DNA of 13,101 nucleotides, from contig JAIVFH010000603.1 of assembly GCA_025765595.1 (NCBI GenBank), positions 1-13,101 on the forward strand, given 5' to 3'. The position numbers were made by a program, and so were the translations under genes. Under the pieces are notes generated by a model. The model was not told the origin of the DNA. It searched no databases and saw only the letters and a list, made by a program, of their open reading frames with translations. Shown piece by piece: positions 1 to 6,398 of this stretch; the stretch's first letter is position 1; each line of letters begins with the position of its first letter. Origin of the DNA: Obelidium mucronatum (lineage: Eukaryota > Chytridiomycota > Chytridiomycetes > Chytridiales > Chytriomycetaceae).

Positions 1-2
1 GA

Positions 3-188
3 GCGGCGCTTTCTTGGGGCTTGGGTGCAATGTATCCTGAATGGGACGGAATCACGTGGTTTTGGGTGACTACAATTCCAATGATTGCTAGCTGTATTTG
101 CTTTGCGGTTTTTGTCTCTTTGTTTGTTAAGAATACTAATTTGGTGAAGAGTGGAGAGAGTTGGAAGATGGAAAGTGAAAACTTTTAA
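3..188 (+). CDS. UNC93-like (DUF895) MFS transporter, C-terminal fragment cut by the window edge
   Basis: An open frame enters from the left edge and ends at TAA 186-188, giving the last 61 residues of a membrane protein. It holds a hydrophobic helix preceded by FWVTTIP and ending in SLFVKN, then a short hydrophilic tail. The pattern FWVxxxPxxxSCxxFxVFxxLFVK is shared with the end of the transporter at 6176-6346, so this is most likely the C-terminus of a paralogous UNC93-like major-facilitator protein. In that family the last helix is followed by a short cytoplasmic tail, as here. The substrate is unknown. The stop codon overlaps the stop codon of the convergent dehydrogenase by two bases. 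The rest of the gene lies outside the window, so intactness cannot be judged. Confidence 0.75.
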   Translation, partial: AALSWGLGAMYPEWDGITWFWVTTIPMIASCICFAVFVSLFVKNTNLVKSGESWKMESENF

Positions 189-1662
189 TCTTTTTGTAAA
201 GTAAAGTGTAAAATCAAGCAGTATATTTTCAGTGGTTTACAACTTGGAAATGGGCTTTGTTCCATCAAAGTGAAAGAGAACTTTCCCAACTTTCTCTGGT
301 TAAAGAGATCATACATTTCCACAGCTTGATCGATACTAACAACTCTGTCAATCAGTCCAATTCCATTCGATTTCGGATCGCTGCTGATTCCACCCAGTAC
401 ATCTTGACGCCGCTTGAGTGTTTTTAGGGCAAGTGGGAGAATTGAACGAACAGGGCATCTTCCAAAACATAAGGATACATTCTTGTTGTACAAATCGTCG
501 CCTGTTAGTGGGAACGTTGGAGATGTGTGGACTCCGACACTGGCGATAGTTCCAAAAGGCCTGAGAAGAGTGTAAGCAAGTTTCAGTGAGTCTTGCGCTC
601 CGACAGCCTAGAACACGAACGTCTCAGAAATGACTTTTGAAACAAGAGTGTGAATGTAGTATACATACCTCTAAAACAGCGTCCGCACAGTCGTCAGATG
701 GCCTTCCAGCACTCCACGCTTGAGCCTCAGAAACATTCAAAGCAACGAATTCGGCATTTGTAAAAAGGACGAGCCACATGATTCTCGAATGACGGCGACG
801 AGTCTAATGGCCAAGTTTCGTCGCTGCTCAACATCATCAACACAAGAATTCGGATTTTCCTTGAAAGCAAGGACGAATTCGAGAGACGCAGGGGTGGCTC
901 GGTGGGGTGCAAAAGAATATCGACAAGGGACACGAGGGCGCACATGCCAACTGGGCCCAAGCCAACCACGGCAAAGGTGAGAACAGGCTCCAACAGCCGG
1001 GGCTGTGGCTTGACGGTGGCGATATCGGCGCCAGCATCCGGCGACCACGCGTAGTCGAGCAGAGAAAACGCCGCGCAAGACGCCGGCCAGCGTGGGGTGA
1101 GTCAGGGCTTGCAGGGCGGCAAAGAAGCCGGTCGGCAGGATGTCGCAGGCCAGCAGACAGCTCGCGCGGCCGACGCCCGCGAAGGCGGCCGTGTCGACGA
1201 GCGTCCCGGACGCGTTCGGCACGCGCACGAACTCGGCCTGCGCGCCCGCCAGCGCCGCGCTGCCGAACAGCGCCGCGCCCGCCGACGCGCAGCGCGCCGA
1301 GAACCCGCGCGCGCACGCCCGGCAGCGGCCGCCAGCTCGTCGTGAACGCCGCGACCACGCGCCGCCCCGCGAGGCTGTCCGCGTGCGGCGCCGGCCGGTG
1401 CGCCTCGACAACGCCGACAAATTCATGCCCGAGCGTCACGCGCCCCGGCGGCAGCGGCTCGGCCCCGCGGAAGCAGTGCAGGTCTGACCCGCACAGTCTG
1501 GCGCGCAAAATGTTAAACCTGCGTGTTGACTGCTGCAGGATCCACTAACCCGGCAAGCTCAACGCGCACGATCGCCTCGTCAACGCCAAGCTGCGTTTCG
1601 TCAGGCCGGGGTACATTGCGCAGGGAAACAACAAAGGGGCGCTCGAGAACAACGGCTTTCAT
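185..1662 (-). pseudogene. Zinc-dependent alcohol dehydrogenase-like gene, frameshifted
   Basis: Start ATG is 1662-1660 (MKAVVLERPFVVSL...). Exon 1 is 1662-1550. Intron 1 (1549-1498, GTTAGT...CAG) joins GG to A, giving GLCGSDLHCFRG. Next come GHEFVG (catalytic zinc), a Cys-rich structural zinc lobe (CRACARGFSARC), LFGSAALAGAQAEFVRVP, DILPTGFFAALQA and the NAD-binding VVGLGPVG. A second sure intron is 668-608 (GTATGT...TAG). Exon 3 (607-185) encodes the C-terminal half with RPFGTIASVGVH and FGRCPVRS, ending KFSFTL plus a tail. This is the full length of a medium-chain zinc dehydrogenase, of a type I associate with basidiomycete fungi. The reading frame is broken: one extra G at about 1332-1333 hits the first structural Cys, another indel lies near 835-840, and another near 785-800. 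A frame change near 1069 could instead be an intron (1069-1003, GTTTTC...CACAG). It may be a pseudogene or carry assembly errors. Neighbouring minus-strand genes are clean, which favours decay. Confidence 0.82.
1003..1497. other. GC-rich block inside the dehydrogenase gene
   Basis: Base composition jumps here. Hand counts give 49 of 60 G+C in 1201-1260 and 50 of 60 in 1261-1320, while neighbouring exons and genes look close to or below half G+C. On the minus strand it encodes the catalytic-zinc, structural-zinc and inter-domain part of the dehydrogenase with nearly every third codon position G or C. The long open frames on the plus strand here are a by-product of that composition. Exon 1 and exon 3 of the same gene do not share it. 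Confidence 0.7.
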
Positions 1663-1686
1663 TTCGACAGCGTTTATTGGATCTCT

Positions 1687-1800
1687 CACTTTGAATCACA
1701 GTCGCAATCTCGCGCCACAGTGTTAAAGGCATAATCAGAGTGCGCCAAGTGATGTGTAAACACAACATCAATTTGTTTAAAGAGCGCAGTATTCAAGAGT
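1687..1800 (-). pseudogene. Decayed copy of the DJ-1/PfpI gene 3' end
   Basis: Two blocks match the intact DJ-1/PfpI gene at 3852-4540. CACTTTGAA followed by TCACAGTCGCAATCT (1687-1710) matches the stop-codon region at 3855-3890 with a short deletion. GCGCCAAGTGATGTG and TTTGTTTAAAGAGC (1742-1785) match 4039-4083. The sequence between the blocks is largely lost and no frame survives. It lies immediately upstream of the dehydrogenase start, the same relative position as the intact DJ-1 stop has to the dehydrogenase-start remnant at 3802-3842. This identifies it as one half of a duplicated junction. The rest of the interval to 1877 has nothing I recognise. Confidence 0.7.
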
Positions 1801-1877
1801 GTTTATTCTTCTGTCTTTGCGGTCCTGCAATTATCAAACAAAAGTCACGTAAAAGAAGGATCAGGGTGACTTTTTTT

Positions 1878-2723
1878 TCAAAATTCATATTCAACCAAAC
1901 TCATGTAATCACTAAGCATAAAAACTTGGTTCTTAGGGTAATGGTAAGTTGAGTAGGTATACTTTCCACGGTGACTTGTGACTTCAAACCCAATATTCTT
2001 TTGCAACAAGGCTTTCCCACAATTCCCAATGCAAGCGAGACTTTCTTTCTGAATCATGGTTTCCTTGGCATACATTGTATACTGCCTCTTTTTTCCATGA
2101 CGGTTCTGGAAAGCTTGGAATCCATCACTGAAACAATCATCACAAAGCCGAACGCGGTAAGTATCAGATTCGTGTCTCCCCATTTTGAAAGCAGAGCTAT
2201 CGCTGCAACGACACTGCTCGCAAATTTTTTTCGCGCGAATGATAACATCGTGTCTCCATTTCTTGTGGTAGTCGCGGCCAAAGCGCTTCGGTTCAGTGTA
2301 CTTGAGTTTCCATTTGATGATAAAGTGGCGCCAGAGGGGGTGGGATTTGATGTTTTGGTTGAAGGAGGAACACACACCCATTAATCTGAGGAGATTGTTT
2401 GGGTGTTGGATGCAAGCGAATGAGATGATTGATTGGAGGATTTCGGTTGGGAGTTTGGATAGTCTGGGACTGGGTGGTGGTGGTGTTGGTGATGGTCTTG
2501 GTGTGGGAACTGTGTTGTGGGTGTTGTTGTTGATTGTGGAAACTGGAATATCAGGCTGTGGTGGTACCGGTGGGGATTTCTTGATGCGCTTGGGAGCAGG
2601 AGGCGCGTTTTGCTGTGGAGTCCATTGCAAGGCTGGTTTTGAAGCTCGAGCTGAACGGCGGAGGGTTGTCACGCTGGTTGTCGCGTCAATCATTTTTCGA
2701 ATGGTTTCAACAAATCCCAACAT
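1878..2723 (-). CDS. F-box protein with a four-cysteine, XPA-like zinc module (copy 1)
   Basis: A single-exon 281-residue protein. Residues 1-88 are low complexity: an RRSARASKP motif (about 22-30), a basic PKRIKK stretch that could be a nuclear signal, and a Pro/Thr-rich linker. An F-box follows at about 89-133 (LSKLPTEILQSIISF...LMGVCSSFN...HPLWRHFI), the Skp1-binding domain of SCF ubiquitin ligases. Then come CEQC (168-171) and CDDC (194-197), likely binding one zinc, and YTMYAKETMIQKESL, ending in MLSDYMSLVEYEF. The CxxC pairs 22 residues apart followed by a basic YAK...QKESL segment recall the XPA-type DNA-binding zinc module. That is inference from spacing and pattern. The next gene upstream is a paralog; both have a second Met at residue 11 (MIDATT here, MVDATT there), so the true start may be 2693. 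Expected role: substrate adaptor with unknown target. Confidence 0.82.
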   Translation of the reverse strand: MLGFVETIRKMIDATTSVTTLRRSARASKPALQWTPQQNAPPAPKRIKKSPPVPPQPDIPVSTINNNTHNTVPTPRPSPTPPPPSPRLSKLPTEILQSIISFACIQHPNNLLRLMGVCSSFNQNIKSHPLWRHFIIKWKLKYTEPKRFGRDYHKKWRHDVIIRAKKICEQCRCSDSSAFKMGRHESDTYRVRLCDDCFSDGFQAFQNRHGKKRQYTMYAKETMIQKESLACIGNCGKALLQKNIGFEVTSHRGKYTYSTYHYPKNQVFMLSDYMSLVEYEF

Positions 2724-2926
2724 ATGAATTCCACATCAAGTCTCCAAAAAAAAGAATAGTGTTCAATTAAATTAATTTGACAATTTGAGTCAAGAGTGTA
2801 TTATCGAACCAACAACAAAGAAGAAAGAACGGTTTATTTTCATTTTCTATCATGTTCAGCAAATTCAAAAAGATAATCATAACAAAAGACAACCGAAAGG
2901 TTCAAGTGCTTATTATTCCCATTGGT
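2724..2926. other. Interval between the two F-box genes
   Basis: About 200 nt of AT-rich sequence hold the 3' flank of F-box copy 2 and the 5' flank of copy 1. An A-run near 2746-2753 and a palindromic AAATTAATTT at 2769-2778 are visible. I see no gene and no clear TATA or polyadenylation signal. Confidence 0.4.
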
Positions 2927-3721
2927 TCAAAATTTGAATTCAACAAAACTCATGTAATCGCGAAGCATATGAACTTGGTCCTTTGGGAAATGATATTTCG
3001 AGTAATGAATGCAGTGATACTTTCCTCGATGACGTGTGATCTTGAACCTAATATTCGCGTGCAACAAACTCCGTCCACCAGTCTGAATACATTCGAGACT
3101 CTCTTTCTGAATCAAAGTTTTCTTGGCATACATGGTATACCTCTTTTCGCCACCATGACGGGCCTTAAACAAAGTGAATCCCTCATTGAAACAAGGTTCA
3201 CAGAGTCGAACGCGATATGTGTCAGATTCATGTCTTCCCATTATGGTGGCAGTGTTGCTGCAGAGTTCGCAGTATTGTTTCGCATGAACGACAACGTAAC
3301 GTCTCCACTCCTTGTGATAATCTTGATCAACGCAAATGGGCTCCATGAATGGGATTTTCCACTGTATCATATACTGGCGCCAGATGGGGTGGGATTTGAT
3401 TGTTTGGTTGAAAGAGGAACATACACCCATTAATCTGATTAAGTTGTTGGGGTGTCTGCAAGTAAAAGATAGTATCAATTGAAGAATTTCAGTTGGGAGT
3501 TTGGGTATTATGGGTGCTGTGTTGAGGCTGTGGATTGTGGGAATCGTGTCAGGCAACGACTTGGAAACTGACTCGAGGTCGGAACCATACGGTTTTTTGA
3601 TTCTTTTGGAAGGCGCGTTTGGCTTTGGAATCCATTGCAAGACAGGTTTCGAAGCTCGGTTTGAACGGCGGAGAGTTGTCGCGTCAACCATTTTCTTACT
3701 TTTTACATAAATACACAGCAT
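2927..3721 (-). CDS. F-box protein with a four-cysteine, XPA-like zinc module (copy 2)
   Basis: A single-exon 264-residue paralog of the gene at 1878-2723 with the same layout. It has RRSNRASKP (about 18-26), basic SKRIKK, a shorter linker, an F-box at about 73-115 (IPKLPTEILQLILSF...LMGVCSSFN...HPIWRQYM), CELC (151-154) and CEPC (174-177), then YTMYAKKTLIQKESLE and MLRDYMSFVEFKF at the end. The block GRHESDTYRVRLC is identical in both copies. The linker lost most of the Pro-rich part and the Cys pairs are 19 residues apart instead of 22, so the zinc loop tolerates length change. The likely start is either 3721 or the second Met at 3691 (MVDATT), which is shared with copy 1. It stands in direct tandem with copy 1 on the same strand, so unequal duplication is likely. 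Function is inferred only: an SCF adaptor that may contact nucleic acid. Confidence 0.82.
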   Translation of the reverse strand: MLCIYVKSKKMVDATTLRRSNRASKPVLQWIPKPNAPSKRIKKPYGSDLESVSKSLPDTIPTIHSLNTAPIIPKLPTEILQLILSFTCRHPNNLIRLMGVCSSFNQTIKSHPIWRQYMIQWKIPFMEPICVDQDYHKEWRRYVVVHAKQYCELCSNTATIMGRHESDTYRVRLCEPCFNEGFTLFKARHGGEKRYTMYAKKTLIQKESLECIQTGGRSLLHANIRFKITRHRGKYHCIHYSKYHFPKDQVHMLRDYMSFVEFKF

Positions 3722-3801
3722 AATATTCCAATTTTCGCTTCTGAATCATGTCGATAATGCAATAAATTATAAGTCAGTATTTGCTGTTGGCTACTATTTT
3801 T

Positions 3802-3842
3802 TACATTGCGTGCAGGGACACAACAAAGGGAGCGGCCTTCAT
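3802..3842 (-). pseudogene. Remnant of the dehydrogenase start-codon region
   Basis: The plus strand TACATTGCGTGCAGGGACAC followed by AACAAAGGGAGCGGCCTTCAT matches 1612-1662, which holds codons 1-17 of the dehydrogenase. Read on the minus strand it gives MKAAPFVVSLHAM then stop, against MKAVVLERPFVVSLRNV in the longer copy, so twelve bases (four codons) are missing. The identity also continues past the ATG (CATTTCGACAG in both). Its ATG (3842) is only nine bases beyond the stop codon of the intact DJ-1/PfpI gene. No further dehydrogenase sequence follows. Confidence 0.72.
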
Positions 3843-3851
3843 TTCGACAGA

Positions 3852-4540
3852 TCACACTTTGAAGTAATCGTATTCCATCACAGCCGCAATCTGGTCCGCA
3901 CTCTCCCTGCCACAGCACCTTGCCACAATGTTTAATGCAAGGTCAATGCCGCTTGTTACACCCCCCGATGACGCGATCCGGTCACCAAAGACAACACGCT
4001 CCTCATCAACTTTAACGCCAAATGCGAATAAATCAGATCGCGCCAAGTGATGTGTTGATGCAGCATCGTTTTGTTTAAAGAGCCCAGCATGGGCAAGCAA
4101 CATGGCGCCAGTGCACACAGACGCAAACAAAAGCTTGGGATTCGATTCAGATGCATGTCTCAAAAGAGTAATAACATGTTGATTCTGCAACTCTGCGTAT
4201 GCTCCTGTTTCGAATGTCAGAGAGATTGTATAGTTGGTTGAATTGGCTAACCTCTATCCGCCCTCGACGCCCATCCTCCTCCTGGCACAAGCAGCAAATC
4301 ATAGGATGCAAAATCTTCCTCAGAAAACAAGCCATCCGCTTTTACTTGAACTCCATAGGCAGTAGTTATCAAATCCTCCGCTTTGTATGGTGCATACGTA
4401 AGCAAGTCGCATTTGCTCAAGTTCCCCCTTTTGCCAAGTTGGACTGCTGCTCGCAAAACTCTCAATGGACCAGTGTAATCCATATCATCAACTCCGGGAA
4501 ACACTAAAATGGCTATGCGACTGATGGACTCAAACGACAT
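3852..4540 (-). CDS. DJ-1/PfpI family protein, isonitrile hydratase-like
   Basis: Two exons, 4540-4252 and 4204-3852, are separated by a 47-nt intron (GTTAGC...ACAG) and give 213 residues, the usual single-domain length. The protein starts SRIAILVFPGVDDMDYTGP, with the Asp residues about 18-21 in the place where isonitrile (isocyanide) hydratases carry an active-site Asp. It continues with DLLLVPGGGWASR at about 81-93 and the nucleophile elbow SVCTGAMLLAHAGLF with Cys127-Thr128. THHLA follows, then SSGGVTSGIDLAL typical of this subgroup. Related proteins include isonitrile hydratase and the amidase-like domain of some AraC regulators. No AraC DNA-binding domain is present. It is probably a soluble enzyme or stress protein; the substrate cannot be read from sequence. 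It is divergent from the transporter at 4755 across 214 nt. A decayed copy of its 3' end lies at 1687-1800. Confidence 0.88.
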
Positions 4541-4754
4541 TTCTGAATTCTAATGCAAATTGTTGAAGACTCTTCAGTAAACATTGATGCGTCTCAATAT
4601 CTCTCGGTATATGAAGCAGCTGAATACTAATTGAGTGTTTTGGAAATTGAGCACCGCCACAGCCCTTATTTGCCACATTCTCGCGTGCCGAAAGTTCAGG
4701 GCAGGATCAAGCCCAATTTTTCAGTTTTGAGCCCAATTTCTGTAACAGTTCAAT
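4541..4754. promoter_or_regulatory. Shared divergent promoter region of the DJ-1/PfpI gene and the UNC93-like transporter
   Basis: 214 nt separate two outward-facing start codons. A TATATGA stretch sits at 4608-4614. The ten-base AGCCCAATTT occurs twice exactly 20 nt apart (4710-4719 and 4730-4739), close to the transporter start. Bidirectional control is inferred from the arrangement only. Confidence 0.45.
4710..4739. repeat. Short direct repeat AGCCCAATTT x2
   Basis: Two exact copies begin 20 nt apart, 16 to 45 nt before the transporter ATG. This could be a paired protein-binding site or chance. Confidence 0.4.
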
Positions 4755-6346
4755 ATGGCCAACAACCTCCATTTAGCCAGGATTCAAGTGATTATTATCG
4801 CTGTTGTTTGCTTCCTATGCCCAGGAATGTTCAACGCTTTGAACTCGCTGCCAACCTCTGGACCTTCAGCCCAGGAAGTCAAGGACAAGCAAAACGCTGC
4901 CTTGTACCTGTGTTTCGCCATTATGGGTCTTCTCGCTGGTGGTCTCAATAATATTCTCGGACCACGTATCCTTGCTACGATTGGAGGAACGGGTTACGCA
5001 ATCTACGCCGCGGCCCAATACAACGTTTTCAAAGCTCAGAACGGTGACAGCAAGGCTCCAATTCCAGACTCGGCCAATGCGTTTTCCATTTTTTCCGGCG
5101 CCTATATTGGTCTTTGTGCTGGCATGCTCTGGGCCGCTCAAGGTCAAATCTGTTTGACCTACCCAACTGAATCCCAAAAGGGAACATTCTTTGCTACCTT
5201 CTGGGTTATTTTCAATTTAGGTGCTGTGCTTGGAAATATAACTGGCACCATTCTTTCTTGGAGTGCTGGTCCAAACGGTTATGCAATGAACGATGCCATG
5301 TACTTGATCTTCATTGTCCTCATGGCTTCCGGTTCTCTCGTTGCTTTACTCATCCAGCCTCCGGGAACAATTTTGCGTGAAGATTTATCCAAAGTGGATA
5401 CACCAAATACCAATGTTTTGCGCGAGTTTGTCGAAATCTTGAAGCTCTTTGCCAACCCAGCCATGATGGTTATGGTAATCACTGTTTTTGATTTTTTCGA
5501 TTGTCTTGAAGACTGACTCAACATTCAGTTAATCCCATGCATGACATCTTGTTGGTACTACACCTACCAATTCGGACCTTTTGGAGACTATTTTTCAGGC
5601 CGAACGGATGGTCTGAAAGCCATTTTTTACTGGACAGCGGAAGCGGCTGGATCTTGGATTCTTGGAGCACTGTTTCTGGACAACACAAAGTATCCACGAA
5701 GAACTCGGGCCTGGATGGGATGTTCTATTCTCACATTTTGCACGCTTGCTATCTTCGGTGGCGGCGCAGCCTTTGAATACCGAGCTTCTTCGGAAGACTA
5801 CACGAAAATTGATGCAGCGGAAAACTTTGGTAGCTTTGTCGGTCCATTGCTTTTGTACATTTGTTACGGCTTGTACGATGCGTTTTTTCAAACGTTTATC
5901 AATTACTTGATTGGAGCCATTTCCAACGACACTGAGACGCTTTCTCGGTATGCTGGGTTTTATAAGGGTACTCAATCGGCAGGGGCTGGGATTTCTTGGG
6001 CTTTGAATGGTTTCGCGTTTACAGCTGCGAAGGGCAACAAATTTGCGGCACACGGAGGCACACGTGAAGCGAGAGGCACAGACCCAGGAGCAGCAAGTGG
6101 TGGCGATGGCGCTGATGGCGGCGTCTTGGGCAGTTTTGCGGTACCAGAAGCCTCACTTGGTCTACCCGGACACAGTTTTGGGTAATGGTGGTTCCTTGTG
6201 GTGTGTCGTGTGTATTCTTTGGGGTTTTTATTGCGCTTTTCGTTAAGGATAAGACTGAAGGAAAGAGTGTCATGGAGGAAGTTGATTTGAAAGAGAGTGG
6301 TGGGGATGCAAAGAGTGATTTTCTTGTTTCTATTTCTAATCAATAA
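4755..6346 (+). CDS. UNC93-like (DUF895) MFS transporter, C-terminal end unresolved
   Basis: Exon 1 is 4755-5474. An intron at 5475-5528 (GTAATC...ATTCAG, with ACTGAC as possible branch site) joins ...AMMVM to LIPCMTSCWYYTYQF. The ATG sits in a good context (AATATGG). Family marks: GMFNALNSLPTSGPS after the first helix, GGLNNILGPR, GLCAGMLWAAQGQICLTYPT, then KGTFFATFWVIFNLGAVLGN, and TYQFGPFGDYFSGRTDGLKA in the second half. About eleven to twelve hydrophobic helices are expected, so it is a plasma or organelle membrane carrier of unknown substrate. The frame is clear to about 6040 (GISWALNGFAF). Left unshifted it ends at 6183-6185. The segment matching the paralog at 3-188 (FWVMVVPCGVSC...ALFVKD) is in another frame, 6176-6346, and ends at TAA 6344-6346. 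I found no intron with matching phases, so the 6040-6175 segment probably contains a frameshift, or an insertion, relative to the paralog. Confidence 0.83.
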
Positions 6347-6347
6347 A
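6342..6347 (+). terminator. AATAAA polyadenylation-type signal overlapping the transporter stop
   Basis: AATAAA at 6342-6347 contains the TAA stop (6344-6346) of the frame that matches the paralog. With the stop of the convergent GH76 gene only 52 nt beyond, the two transcripts probably overlap at their 3' ends. Confidence 0.4.
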
Positions 6348-6398
6348 AACAGCCAATTTGACTCAAAAGGATTTTGAAAAAGGTAATATGGACACAGA

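Noticed and set aside
837..1508. A continuous 223-codon minus-strand frame as an intact short dehydrogenase
   Set aside because: Only the first 60 or so residues match the family; past the frameshift near 1332 it is Arg-rich out-of-frame translation.
907..1548. Long plus-strand open frames (up to 213 codons) rich in Arg and Ala
   Set aside because: They mirror the GC-rich minus-strand dehydrogenase, have no recognisable motif and owe their length to base composition.
2296..2727. Plus-strand Gly-rich frame
   Set aside because: Antisense of the Pro/Thr-rich linker of F-box copy 1.
5595..6053. Minus-strand 152-codon frame
   Set aside because: Antisense of the transporter, with no family features.
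6007..6246. Plus-strand frame with AQTQEQQVVAMALMAASW as a separate small gene
   Set aside because: It starts inside the transporter exon and has no own context; it may be a piece of the transporter in another frame, so it is treated under the C-terminal problem.
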